Source of the DNA: Flagellimonas oceanensis
GTDB taxonomy: Bacteria; Bacteroidota; Bacteroidia; Flavobacteriales; Flavobacteriaceae
Direction of reading: 5' to 3'
NCBI RefSeq assembly: GCF_003992595.1
Contig: NZ_RZNA01000029.1
Location: 1-57,919 of the forward strand
Length of the DNA stretch: 57,919 nt
The translations under genes and the position numbers were made by a program. The notes beneath the pieces were generated by a model. The model worked only from the letters and a program-made list of their open reading frames with translations, was not told the origin of the DNA and made no database searches. This document shows, in pieces, positions 33,617-42,511 of this stretch. Each line of letters begins with the position of its first letter. Within the stretch, counting starts at the first letter, position 1.

Positions 33617-34057
33617 GTGAAACCGAATAAAACACATACAAAATCAAAGTTCATCCGAATGGGATGTGCGGTAATGTGCATGTTTTATCTACTCGGGCTT
33701 TTCAATGGAATGGTGTTGGAGACCCTTCACGAGGTTTCTCACGTTCTGGCCCCCAAAACACACCAGCATAATTTTGCCTCGGATCACCAGGCCATTGACT
33801 ATTCTTCCCTTGAGGCCATGGCAGGGCACTCGCACGAAGCCTTGGAGGCCTTGAAGGAACTCTTGGAGGCCAATCAATCTGATGAACAGGAATCCAATGA
33901 TGATATCAGTCTTAAATTGGACAAACATTTCATTGAAGGAACCCATCTTTCATCGGAAATGAAAACCTTGCCGGTTACCGAGCGAAATTGGGTTTATCAA
34001 TCCTATACTTCTTTTTGGCACGTAGGTGTAACCACGCCTCCTCCCCAACGTAGTTGA
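33617..34057 (+). CDS. Small membrane-anchored His-rich protein next to a TonB receptor
   Basis: 146 residues from a GTG start. One hydrophobic segment (about 15-38) followed by a His-rich stretch (HEVSHVLAPKTHQHNFASDH and GHSHEALEAL), then an acidic region and a C-terminal PPPQRS. The His clusters suggest binding of a metal such as zinc, copper or cobalt in the periplasm. It is followed at 111 bases by a TonB-dependent receptor gene, with which it probably forms an operon. I do not recognise the family; the metal role is inference. Confidence 0.65.
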   Translation: MKPNKTHTKSKFIRMGCAVMCMFYLLGLFNGMVLETLHEVSHVLAPKTHQHNFASDHQAIDYSSLEAMAGHSHEALEALKELLEANQSDEQESNDDISLKLDKHFIEGTHLSSEMKTLPVTERNWVYQSYTSFWHVGVTTPPPQRS

Positions 34058-34167
34058 AAAATAGCTGGACCAATTTTAGAAAGCAAGTTCCAATCCTTTT
34101 TGGAGCAGGTTCAGCAATGCTATTATTCAGACTTAATTTACACAAATCAAAATTTAAAGACAACGAC

Positions 34168-36393
34168 ATGAAATATTTTATGGCGGCATTGTCCATGCTG
34201 TTCATGGGCACTATCGCTGCACAAAACGTAAAGGGAAAACTGGTGGATGAGGCCGGTTCCCCGATAGAGGATGCTGGAATTTTCAACAAGACCAGTGGAC
34301 AACACAGTCACACCGACGGAACAGGGCATTTTGTTCTGGACAGGACCTCGGTAAGCGATACCATTTATTTTTCAAAACTTGGGTATGCCACTTTGACCAA
34401 AGTGGTAAGTCCATCAGATTTACAAAACCCGATGACCATTGTCCTTGAAGAGAGTTCTATTTCTTTAGATCAAGTGGTTTTGGTCTCCGAAGTGGATGCC
34501 TTGAGTAGGGTGGTGGATGTGGACGTGAAAACGAATCCCGTAAAATCCTCACAGGAAATTTTGCGGAAGGTCCCAGGGCTGATCATTGGCCAGCATGCCG
34601 GTGGGGGCAAGGCCGAGCAGATCTTCCTGCGGGGCTTTGATGTGGACCACGGAACCGATGTGGCCATCAATGTGGACGGGATGCCCGTGAACATGGTCTC
34701 CCATGCCCATGGTCAAGGTTATGCGGACCTTCACTTTGTGATTCCGGAGACCATTGAAAATGTAAACTTTGGGAAAGGGCCTTACTACGCTGACCAGGGG
34801 AACTTCAATACCGCCGGTTATGTGAATTTGGGGCTAAGGAAAAGCTTGGACCAGAGCATGCTGTCCACCGAAGTGGGACAGTTTGGTGCCCGTAGGTTTG
34901 TTGGGATGCTCAATGTGATGGACAACCAGAACAGCAATGCCTATCTGGCCTCCGAACTGTATTTGACGGATGGCCCGTTTGAATCGCCACAGAACTTCAA
35001 TCGAATCAATATTCTCGGTAGATATCGCTATGCATTGCCCGGAGATCAGGAGCTGTTGTTGACGGCTTCTCACTTTTCCAGTAAGTGGGATGCATCGGGC
35101 CAAATACCACAACGAGCCGTAGATCAAGGCTTGATCGGTCGCTTTGGAGCCATCGATGATACCGAGGGTGGACAAACCAGCAGGACCAATTTCGTTTTGA
35201 ACCATAACAAGAACCTGGGAACAGGGAAATCGCTCAATACCATGGCCTTTGTGTCCCACTATGATTTTGAATTGTATTCCAACTTTACCTTTTTCCTGGA
35301 AGATCCCGTGAATGGAGACCAGATCAAACAGTTTGAAGACCGAATGATGGCTGGTGCCAAGACGGTTTTTCAGAACAATTCGGCCAATTTGGGCGATATG
35401 GGGTTCAAGTACCATGCAGGGATCGGTTTTAGGTACGATAATGTGGACGACAACCAATTGTCCCGTACCCTGAACCGTCAAGAATTGTTGGAACGCTTGG
35501 CATACGGCGATGTGGACGAGGCAAATGGCTACGCCTTTGCGGGAGCTGAATTCAAGTCGGGCAAGTTTACGTTTGAACCTGCCCTGCGATTGGATTATTT
35601 CCGCTTCGATTATATCAATAAAATGAGTGAGCTGTACGATAGCCGTAGTGAGGAAAAAGTGGCTTTTAGCCCCAAATTCAATACCATTTACAGTCCGTCG
35701 GAGAATACTCAGTTGTTCTTGAAGACGGGTATTGGTTTCCATTCCAATGATACCCGGGTGGTCGTGGCCAATGGAGGCGAAGAAATTTTGCCAGCTGCCT
35801 ACGGAGTGGATTTGGGAACCATCATAAAACCAGCTGATAAACTGGTGTTGAACGCCACCTTGTGGACTTTGTTCTTGGATCAAGAGTTTGTATACGTGGG
35901 GGATGCAGGTATTGTAGAGCCTAGCGGAAAAACCAGAAGAATGGGTGTTGAAGTAGGGGCTAGGTATCAACCTTTGGATTGGCTATACCTCTACACCGAT
36001 GCGAACTATACCCATGCCCGTAGCACCGAAGAGGCAGATGGGGAAGACCATATACCCTTGGCACCCGATTTTACCATGGTAGGCGGTCTTACTTTAGGAG
36101 GCGAACAGGGCCTTTCAGGGGGATTGAACTATAGGTATATCGATGATAGACCTGCCAACGAGGACAATTCCATCGTAGCGGAAGGCTATTTCGTGACCGA
36201 TGCCACACTCAATTATAGTGTTAACAATTGGACGTTTGGACTGATTGTGGAAAACCTGTTCGACACCGAATGGAACGAAACACAGTTCGCCACGGAAAGC
36301 CGTTTGTTCAATGAACCCAACTCGTTTGAAGAGATTCATTTTACACCGGGAACGCCTTTCTACTTGCGTGGGAAGCTTACCGTGACCTTCTAA
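34168..36393 (+). CDS. TonB-dependent outer-membrane receptor
   Basis: 741 residues from the ATG at 34168 (an in-frame ATG at 34054 would add a non-signal stretch; KYFMAALSMLFMGTIAAQ is a normal signal peptide). Carboxypeptidase-like regulatory domain at about 20-100, plug at about 115-230 with IFLRGFDVDHGTDVAINVDG and PVNMVSHAHGQGYADLHFV, then a 22-strand-type barrel ending in KLTVTF. The His and Asp residues in the plug loop, together with the preceding His-rich protein, suggest a metal or metal-complex ligand. It is not SusC-like (no SusD). Terminator follows at 36401. Confidence 0.9.
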   Translation: MKYFMAALSMLFMGTIAAQNVKGKLVDEAGSPIEDAGIFNKTSGQHSHTDGTGHFVLDRTSVSDTIYFSKLGYATLTKVVSPSDLQNPMTIVLEESSISLDQVVLVSEVDALSRVVDVDVKTNPVKSSQEILRKVPGLIIGQHAGGGKAEQIFLRGFDVDHGTDVAINVDGMPVNMVSHAHGQGYADLHFVIPETIENVNFGKGPYYADQGNFNTAGYVNLGLRKSLDQSMLSTEVGQFGARRFVGMLNVMDNQNSNAYLASELYLTDGPFESPQNFNRINILGRYRYALPGDQELLLTASHFSSKWDASGQIPQRAVDQGLIGRFGAIDDTEGGQTSRTNFVLNHNKNLGTGKSLNTMAFVSHYDFELYSNFTFFLEDPVNGDQIKQFEDRMMAGAKTVFQNNSANLGDMGFKYHAGIGFRYDNVDDNQLSRTLNRQELLERLAYGDVDEANGYAFAGAEFKSGKFTFEPALRLDYFRFDYINKMSELYDSRSEEKVAFSPKFNTIYSPSENTQLFLKTGIGFHSNDTRVVVANGGEEILPAAYGVDLGTIIKPADKLVLNATLWTLFLDQEFVYVGDAGIVEPSGKTRRMGVEVGARYQPLDWLYLYTDANYTHARSTEEADGEDHIPLAPDFTMVGGLTLGGEQGLSGGLNYRYIDDRPANEDNSIVAEGYFVTDATLNYSVNNWTFGLIVENLFDTEWNETQFATESRLFNEPNSFEEIHFTPGTPFYLRGKLTVTF

Positions 36394-36400
36394 ACAATTA

Positions 36401-36433
36401 TCCGCCAGCATACTGCGCTGGCGGATTTTTTTT
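36401..36433 (+). terminator. Terminator of the TonB receptor gene
   Basis: TCCGCCAGC and GCTGGCGGA form a perfect 9-base stem with a 7-base loop, followed by eight T. Confidence 0.88.
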
Positions 36434-36441
36434 CATTTTTT

Positions 36442-36508
36442 AACTAAAAAATTAGTTTAAACTAAATATTTAGTTATATTTGTCCCATGTTGAACTAAAA
36501 AGTTAGTT
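36442..36508 (+). promoter_or_regulatory. Triple BlaI-type operator AACTAAAnnnTTAGTT and -7 box
   Basis: Three near-identical 16-base dyads: AACTAAAAAATTAGTT (36442-36457), AACTAAATATTTAGTT (36460-36475) and AACTAAAAAGTTAGTT (36493-36508). The -7 box TATATTTG (36475-36482) lies between the second and third. The first gene downstream encodes a BlaI-family repressor, so self-repression is the natural reading. Confidence 0.8.
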
Positions 36509-36512
36509 GATA

Positions 36513-36875
36513 ATGAAACAACTTACCAAGGCAGAAGAAGAGGTCATGCAGCTCCTTTGGAAAATCGGAAAGGGGAATGTGGCCGCAATTTTGGAAGAAT
36601 TGCCGGAACCCAAGCCAGCCTATAATACCGTATCCACCATTGTTAGGATTTTAGAGGACAAAGGTTTTGTGTCGCACGAAAAAGTGGGCAAAGGGCATGT
36701 GTACTTCCCTTTGATGAAAAAGGAAGAGTACAGCAACCAAAGGTTGAACACCTTGATGGATGGATATTTCCAAGGATCATTTACCAGTATGGTATCCTTT
36801 TTTATGAAGAAGAACGATATCAGCTTGAAGGAACTCGAAGAGATTATGAAGAACATTAAAGACAAAGAGCAATGA
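36513..36875 (+). CDS. BlaI/MecI/CopY-family repressor (module 1)
   Basis: 120 residues from the ATG at 36513; an upstream TTG at 36507 lies in the third operator and is rejected. N-terminal winged helix: QLTKAEEEVMQLLWKIGKGN, then PAYNTVSTIVRILEDKGFVS (recognition helix) and VGKGHVYFPLM. The C-terminal helix (about 80-120) is the dimer and cleavage region. It represses its own operon via the AACTAAA dyads. Its last bases overlap the M56 sensor start (ATGA), as in bla/mec modules. No beta-lactamase gene is nearby, so the controlled process is something else. Confidence 0.92.
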   Translation: MKQLTKAEEEVMQLLWKIGKGNVAAILEELPEPKPAYNTVSTIVRILEDKGFVSHEKVGKGHVYFPLMKKEEYSNQRLNTLMDGYFQGSFTSMVSFFMKKNDISLKELEEIMKNIKDKEQ

Positions 36876-39037
36876 TTACTTATATATTGGAATCTTTAGC
36901 GTTTCAACTGGTCTTTTTGTTGGCCTATGACCTTTTTCTAAAGAAAGAGACCTTTTTTCAATGGAACCGAGCCTATCTGTTGGGTACGTTCGCGCTTTCC
37001 CTCATATTACCTTGGGTAAAGATTCAGGCCCTCCAGACCACTATGCCGCAGGAGTTGGAGACCACAACGGTATTTCTTACACAATTGAATGGGGTAGCGC
37101 TGGGTCCTGGAGTGGAAGAAGCCAGTTTTCTGGAACGTATCCCATGGCCGTATTTGGTTTTGGGCGCGGGGAGTATTTTGGCCACCATTTGGTTCGCTTA
37201 CAAGTTGGTTCAGATAAGTAGGCTCCGTCATAAAAGTGTGGTGGAAAATTACCGGGAATTCACGAAAGTCACGGTGCCCAAAAGTACCTCTGCCTTCTCC
37301 TTTTTCAGAAACATTTTCATGGGAGAGGAAATCAAAAAGGACAAGGAGGCCAACATCTTGGCTCACGAATTGGTACATGTAAAGCAATGGCACACCTTGG
37401 ACCTGCTCTTTTTTGAGTTGGCAAGAATCGTCTTTTGGTTCAATCCATTGGTGTATATCTACCAAAACAGGCTTGCAGAGCTCCATGAGTTCATTGCCGA
37501 TGAAAAAGCGGTCAAACAAAACAAGGCAGCACATTTTGAGATGCTGTTGTCCGAAGCGTTCCATACGCAGAACATCAGTTTTGTCAATCAATTTTTTAAT
37601 AAATCACTAATCAAAAAACGAATAGTCATGTTACAAAGAAAGAAGTCCAAAGCCGTATGGCAGTTAAAGTATGTATTGTTGTTACCTCTGGTACTGGGGA
37701 TGTTGGTCTACACCTCATGCGAGAATGAAAAGGTGTCGGAGACCGAGGATCCCAACGAAGTAGTTGCATTGGAAGAAATGGTAATCGTTGGATTTGGAGG
37801 GTCAACTGAAAAAATCACTTTGCAGGTCGAGGACCTCGATGCACTGACAGACCTTGAGGAAGATAAAAAGAATCAACTTTTGGAGGAGTTCGCCCTGAAC
37901 AAAGAGACGAAGTTGTTCGAAATAGTGGATAGGGAACAGCGTATGATCAAGATTCAAATAGAGGATGGCGAGGTCCAAACCGTGAAAGTGGATAAGTCAT
38001 CCAAGAATGCCTCCCAATCGGTCACGGACAATGGAACTCCCTTTGGAATGCTTGATGAAGCGCCTGTTTTCCCAGGATGTGAGGGTGCGGAGGATAGCAA
38101 AGCATGTTTTCTTGAGAAAATCAAAGAACATATCCGTAAGAATTTCAGATATCCATCAGAAGCACAGGAACAAGGTATCCATGGGAGGGTCTCAATGATT
38201 TTCACTATAGATACGGATGGTAACATCACGAATATAAGAAAGCGCGGCCCCCATGAACTTTTAGAAGAAGAAGCCGTAAGGATTATCAAGAAAGTGCCCC
38301 AGATGACCAGCCCTGGGATGATGGATGGCAAAGCCGTGGATGTTCCGTTTTCCATACCGATAACCTTTAGGTTAAAAGGAATGGAAGGGGAGAAGATTCA
38401 AGTCCAAGAAACCGGAGAGTCGGTTCCCTTCGCCACCATTGATGAAGTACCCGTGTTTCCCGGTTGTGAGGATGCATCAGATAAACGAGCTTGCTTCCGA
38501 GAGAAAATCCAAGCCCATATCCGTAAACATTTTAGATATCCTGAAGCTGCCCAAGAACAAGGGATTCAAGGTAGGGTTTCAGTTCTCTTCACAATTGATG
38601 CAAATGGTGCAATTTCAGCTATAAAAAAGCGAGGCCCCCATGAATTATTGGAGAACGAAGCAGAAAGAATCATAGGACGCTTGCCCAAAATGCAACCCGG
38701 AAAACATGAAGGGAAAATAGTAAAAGTGCCTTTTGCCATACCGATTACCTTTAGGTTACAAACTCAACCTGAAGATACCACGGTAAATGGCGCTAAAGAT
38801 TATATGCTTGTAAGTGCGAGTAGGATAAAAAAGCAGGGGGAAACGTTTTATGAGGGTACGGTGACCGATAAAGAATCTTTGGGTTTGTCCGGCGTTGTTG
38901 TTTCAGTTGAAGGCAAAGAATCAGGGGTCATTTCTAATTTCAATGGGGTTTTTTCCATTCAAGCTGAAGAAGGGGACGTGTTGAAATTCCAATATGTAGG
39001 CCTTCCGGACAAAATAATCAGAATACCTATGAATTAA
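36872..39037 (+). CDS. M56 (BlaR1-like) membrane metallopeptidase with two TonB-C-like domains
   Basis: 721 residues. Four N-terminal membrane helices (about 1-110, 280-300), the M56 zinc site HELVHVKQWH (His165, Glu166, His169) with ELHEFIADEKAV as third ligand, then, outside the membrane, two similar domains of about 110 residues (about 395-505 and 525-632), each beginning VFPGCE and containing NFRYP/HFRYP, RKRGPHELLE, and IPITFRL: the TonB C-terminal fold. The C-terminus (about 659-721) is a carboxypeptidase-like regulatory beta-sandwich (YEGTVTDKE, SGVISNFNGVFSI). As in BlaR1, it should cut its BlaI partner on sensing a signal; the TonB-like domains suggest the signal sits in the envelope. 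Confidence 0.9.
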   Translation: MITYILESLAFQLVFLLAYDLFLKKETFFQWNRAYLLGTFALSLILPWVKIQALQTTMPQELETTTVFLTQLNGVALGPGVEEASFLERIPWPYLVLGAGSILATIWFAYKLVQISRLRHKSVVENYREFTKVTVPKSTSAFSFFRNIFMGEEIKKDKEANILAHELVHVKQWHTLDLLFFELARIVFWFNPLVYIYQNRLAELHEFIADEKAVKQNKAAHFEMLLSEAFHTQNISFVNQFFNKSLIKKRIVMLQRKKSKAVWQLKYVLLLPLVLGMLVYTSCENEKVSETEDPNEVVALEEMVIVGFGGSTEKITLQVEDLDALTDLEEDKKNQLLEEFALNKETKLFEIVDREQRMIKIQIEDGEVQTVKVDKSSKNASQSVTDNGTPFGMLDEAPVFPGCEGAEDSKACFLEKIKEHIRKNFRYPSEAQEQGIHGRVSMIFTIDTDGNITNIRKRGPHELLEEEAVRIIKKVPQMTSPGMMDGKAVDVPFSIPITFRLKGMEGEKIQVQETGESVPFATIDEVPVFPGCEDASDKRACFREKIQAHIRKHFRYPEAAQEQGIQGRVSVLFTIDANGAISAIKKRGPHELLENEAERIIGRLPKMQPGKHEGKIVKVPFAIPITFRLQTQPEDTTVNGAKDYMLVSASRIKKQGETFYEGTVTDKESLGLSGVVVSVEGKESGVISNFNGVFSIQAEEGDVLKFQYVGLPDKIIRIPMN

Positions 39038-39063
39038 TTTTGTGACAATCTAAATCCTAGCCA

Positions 39064-40215
39064 TTGATACGTAAAACAAAATACATCTACATTACATTTT
39101 TGATTTTGTTTTTTTCCAAAGCCGATGCTCAAACATCGGCTTTGGCCGTTGCAGATAGTTTATATGCTCTGGGCAATTACACCTCGTCCATCAATGCGTA
39201 TGCAAAGGTCGGGGGCAAAAAATCAAATCTTCAGATAGCAAGGGCCTACAACACCATCGGAAATTACGATAAGGCCATTGCCCAATACAGGGCTGTTTTG
39301 GACAACAACCCTGAGTTTGACCTTGCCCGGTTCGAACTGGGTAAGTTATTGTTGAAAACAAAGAACAATGGGCCTGCTCTGGAAATGTTTCAATTTTTGA
39401 CTTCCTCAAAACAGGGGAATCCGGAGTATTTCTATTATTTGGGCAGAACCTATGAATCTTTCAAAGAAAAGGATAAAGCCAACAAGGCTTTCAAAACCGC
39501 GGTTGAAAAGGACAGTACTCATTTGCGAAGCCTATACTCCTTGGGCAAATATTATGTGGGCCAGGAAATCAAGGATTCCGCACTGGTCTATATTGATAAG
39601 GGACTGAGGTTTTACGAGAACGATGTGGCCATGATCAATTTAAAGGCCTTGGCTTTTTTCAATAATGGCCAGTTTAAACAAGCCATTCCCCATTTCGAAC
39701 GATTATTGGAGTTGGGGGAGGAAAAGCCTTTTGTTTACGAGAAACTCGCCTTTTGTTACTTCAGAAACTGGGAGCCTGAAAAGGCCTTGGAAGCTTATCG
39801 AAAATTGAGTGGCTTCCCGGATAAATTGGCTGCCGCCTATAGGGGTCTGGGGGAGGTGTATTTTGATGAAAAAGAGCTGGACAGTGCACAATACTACATC
39901 GAAAAATCCATTGAGGAGCGAATGGCCACATTTCCACAGGAGTATGCAGACCTTGGTCGCATAGCCCGCCTCAAGGGACAGACCAAAAAGTCCATGGATT
40001 ACTATGTAAAGGCTTGGGAAGAGAACAAGGAAAACTATTACAACTACTATCAGGTCTGTATTCTCGCCGATGAATACTACAAGGACCCGGAAACCCGCTT
40101 GAACTATCATGAAAAGCTGCTCGAAATGTATCCGGATATAGTGCCTTGGCTCAAGGAGCGGGTCAAAAACCGCATTACCGAGATAAAAGAGGAAATCCAT
40201 TTTGCCAGTAACTGA
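39064..40215 (+). CDS. TPR-repeat secreted protein
   Basis: 383 residues from a TTG start (no ATG is available near; the frame gives a good signal peptide at residues 1-22 from here). Tetratricopeptide repeats run through most of the protein (for example GNYDKAIAQYRAVLDNNPEF, FNNGQFKQAIPHFERLLELG, GYF-like YFYYLGRTYESFKEKDKANK). It should act as a scaffold in the periplasm. It follows the M56 gene after 26 bases and may be in the same operon. Function unknown. Confidence 0.75.
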   Translation: MIRKTKYIYITFLILFFSKADAQTSALAVADSLYALGNYTSSINAYAKVGGKKSNLQIARAYNTIGNYDKAIAQYRAVLDNNPEFDLARFELGKLLLKTKNNGPALEMFQFLTSSKQGNPEYFYYLGRTYESFKEKDKANKAFKTAVEKDSTHLRSLYSLGKYYVGQEIKDSALVYIDKGLRFYENDVAMINLKALAFFNNGQFKQAIPHFERLLELGEEKPFVYEKLAFCYFRNWEPEKALEAYRKLSGFPDKLAAAYRGLGEVYFDEKELDSAQYYIEKSIEERMATFPQEYADLGRIARLKGQTKKSMDYYVKAWEENKENYYNYYQVCILADEYYKDPETRLNYHEKLLEMYPDIVPWLKERVKNRITEIKEEIHFASN

Positions 40216-40259
40216 TTTCTTCAAAATGTCGTAATTTCAGCCAAATTCTAGGGGCTGTC

Positions 40260-40739
40260 ATGCAGAAGTTTGTTTTCTTGATCATTTTTATGGGTTTGCT
40301 CGTATCCTGCGAGCTGTTCGAGTCCAAGGAGGACAAGACCCAAAAATTGGTCAATGAGGAACTGATGGCCATTGATTGGAACGATGTGGACCAATACCCT
40401 CTTTTTGACGATTGCGACGAAACGGCTCCCAAGGATGCGCAACAGGAGTGCTTTCAAAACGTGATCACCGAATATTTTTCCGAAGCGTTGGCAGGGCTCA
40501 AGTTTCAGGTTCGCAACGATGTGAACGATACCGTCTACATCGATTTTTTGATTGATGAACACGGTTTCATCTCGGTATTGAACGTGGAGGAAAAAACATC
40601 CGTACTCAACGAAATATCGGATTTCAACACCAAAATATCCGAACGCTTGAACGATTTGACCACCGTAGCCCCCGCACTGAAAAGAGGAAAACCGGTAAGC
40701 TTGCGTTTCAGGCTTCCGCTGGTACTAAATACCTACTGA
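40260..40739 (+). CDS. Small lipoprotein with TonB-C-like pattern
   Basis: 159 residues. Lipobox LLVSC at about 14-18. The mature part begins with Cys-containing YPLFDDCDETAPKDAQQEC, similar to the P-x-F-x-x-C start of the TonB-C-like repeats in the M56 sensor upstream, and ends KPVSLRFRLPLVLNTY like their IPITFRL. I infer a free-standing lipid-anchored version of the same domain. It lies 45 bases past the TPR gene and its stop is 1 base before the ruvC start. Confidence 0.7.
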   Translation: MQKFVFLIIFMGLLVSCELFESKEDKTQKLVNEELMAIDWNDVDQYPLFDDCDETAPKDAQQECFQNVITEYFSEALAGLKFQVRNDVNDTVYIDFLIDEHGFISVLNVEEKTSVLNEISDFNTKISERLNDLTTVAPALKRGKPVSLRFRLPLVLNTY

Positions 40740-40740
40740 T

Positions 40741-41292
40741 TTGGCAACAGAAAAAATTATATTGGGAATAGACCCTGGAACCACGATCATGGGTTTCGGG
40801 ATTATCAAGGTCATAAACAAGCAAATGCACTTTGTGCAGATGAACGAGTTGATGCTCCGGAAGTATGACGATCCCTACACCAAACTCAAGCTTATTTTTG
40901 AACGAACCTTGGAGCTTATTGACACTTACCATCCGGATGAAATCGCCATTGAAGCTCCGTTTTACGGGAAAAACGTACAGTCCATGCTCAAATTGGGCCG
41001 AGCACAAGGGGTGGCAATGGCCGCAGGCTTGTCTAGGGAAGTTCCGATAACCGAGTACATGCCCAAAAAGATAAAAATGGCAATCACGGGAAACGGAAAC
41101 GCCAGTAAGGAGCAAGTGGCCCGTATGCTTCAGAGCGTTCTCAAATTGAAATCCTTGCCCAAAAACCTCGACAGTACCGATGGTTTGGCAGCGGCCGTCT
41201 GCCATTTCTACAACGAGGGTAGGGTAGAGGTCGGAAAAAGTTATACGGGTTGGGAAGCTTTTATCAAACAGAATCCGGATAAGATCAAGTGA
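40741..41292 (+). CDS. ruvC: Holliday junction endodeoxyribonuclease RuvC
   Basis: 183 residues from a TTG start, one base after the preceding stop. The RNase-H-like catalytic acids are present: Asp in LGIDPGTTIMGFG (about residue 10), Glu in AIEAPFYGKNVQS (about 69) and two Asp in LDSTDGLAAAVCH (about 142-146). It resolves Holliday junctions together with RuvAB, which are not encoded here. An ATG is not available, so the TTG start is firm. hemW follows after 7 bases. Confidence 0.95.
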   Translation: MATEKIILGIDPGTTIMGFGIIKVINKQMHFVQMNELMLRKYDDPYTKLKLIFERTLELIDTYHPDEIAIEAPFYGKNVQSMLKLGRAQGVAMAAGLSREVPITEYMPKKIKMAITGNGNASKEQVARMLQSVLKLKSLPKNLDSTDGLAAAVCHFYNEGRVEVGKSYTGWEAFIKQNPDKIK

Positions 41293-41299
41293 CGATTGA

Positions 41300-42430
41300 A
41301 TGAGCGGAATTTACATTCACATCCCCTTTTGCAAGCAAGCTTGCCACTATTGTGATTTCCATTTTTCCACACAGTTGGGTAAAAAGGAAGCCATGGTCCA
41401 GGCCATTGCCAAGGAATTGGTGCTGCGAAAATCGGAGATCGATGATGAGGTAGAAACCATTTACTTCGGAGGAGGAACCCCATCGGTTTTATCCGATGTG
41501 GAAATTGAATTCTTAATCCAAAGTGTGTATGACAACTACAAAGTAATTGACCATCCGGAAATCACTTTGGAGGCCAATCCCGATGATTTGACCAAAAATC
41601 GAATCATCCAACTATCCAAATGCCCGATAAACCGACTCAGTATAGGAATACAATCCTTTTTTGAAGAGGATTTAAGGTTGATGAACCGTGCCCACAATGC
41701 CGGCGAAGCAGAAGAATGTATCCAAGAAGCGACACAGTATTTTGACAATATAACTATTGACCTGATCTATGGTATCCCCGATATGGGCAATGAACGTTGG
41801 AAGGCCAATATCCAAAAGGCCTTGGATTTTGGACTGCCCCATATTTCCAGCTATGCCTTGACCGTGGAACCCCGAACCGCCCTTAAAAAATTCATAGAAA
41901 AAGGGGTGGTCCACGATGTGGATGATGAACAGGCCCAAGCGCAATTTCATATTCTGGTGGATATGCTCGAAGCGGAGGGTTTTATCAATTATGAAATCTC
42001 CAATTTTGGGAAACCAGGTTTTTTCTCCAAGAACAATACCGCATACTGGTTGGGCAAAGCCTATTTGGGAATAGGCCCATCGGCTCATTCCTATGATGGA
42101 AGACAGCGCAGTTGGAACATTCGCAACAACCCCACTTACATCAAAAAAATAGAAGAAGGTATCTTGCCCATGGAAATCGAAACACTCTCCACTAAGGATA
42201 GGTACAACGAATATGTGATGACGGGCCTACGTACCATTTGGGGCGTTGATTTGGGTAGAATAGAAAGTGAATTTGGAAAGAATTACTTGAAATATTTGAA
42301 TCAACAATCATCCAAATTTGTGGAGCAAGGTTTGTTGGTTGTGGATGATGGAAAACTGCTCACGACCAAAAAAGGCAAGTTTTTAGCGGATGGAATTGCT
42401 TCTGACCTTTTTATGATTAATTTAAAGTAG
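41300..42430 (+). CDS. hemW: Radical SAM heme chaperone HemW
   Basis: 376 residues. The radical-SAM cluster motif CKQACHYC (Cys at 11, 15, 18) comes right after GIYIHIPF, and FGGGTPSVLS, RLSIGIQSF, ISSYALTVEP and YEISNFGKPG are all family blocks. HemN-type oxygen-independent coproporphyrinogen oxidases have a longer N-terminus; the start here and the length fit HemW, a heme-delivery protein. ruvC lies 7 bases upstream, so they are translated together. Confidence 0.92.
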   Translation: MSGIYIHIPFCKQACHYCDFHFSTQLGKKEAMVQAIAKELVLRKSEIDDEVETIYFGGGTPSVLSDVEIEFLIQSVYDNYKVIDHPEITLEANPDDLTKNRIIQLSKCPINRLSIGIQSFFEEDLRLMNRAHNAGEAEECIQEATQYFDNITIDLIYGIPDMGNERWKANIQKALDFGLPHISSYALTVEPRTALKKFIEKGVVHDVDDEQAQAQFHILVDMLEAEGFINYEISNFGKPGFFSKNNTAYWLGKAYLGIGPSAHSYDGRQRSWNIRNNPTYIKKIEEGILPMEIETLSTKDRYNEYVMTGLRTIWGVDLGRIESEFGKNYLKYLNQQSSKFVEQGLLVVDDGKLLTTKKGKFLADGIASDLFMINLK

Positions 42431-42436
42431 TAAATT

Positions 42437-42464
42437 GTCATTCCTGCATAGGCAGGAATCCATG
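42437..42464 (+). repeat. Interspersed palindromic repeat (ATTCCTGC-ATAG-GCAGGAAT)
   Basis: GTCATTCCTGCATAGGCAGG and the following bases match the widespread dispersed palindrome that reads WIPA.AGMT when translated on the other strand. It lies in the 80-base gap between hemW and the cyclase gene. Confidence 0.6.
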
Positions 42465-42511
42465 AAGTAGAATTAGCCCCATTAGCCTTGGGGATTTTAA
42501 AGTAACATAAT

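Noticed and set aside
34834..35970. 378-residue frame on the minus strand opposite the TonB receptor
   Set aside because: It is a shadow of the receptor gene; the plus-strand protein has clear signal, plug and barrel features.
36513..39037. Beta-lactam resistance module (blaI-blaR1)
   Set aside because: No penicillin-binding sensor domain and no beta-lactamase gene is present in either module; the sensors have TonB-C-like or Pro-rich parts instead.
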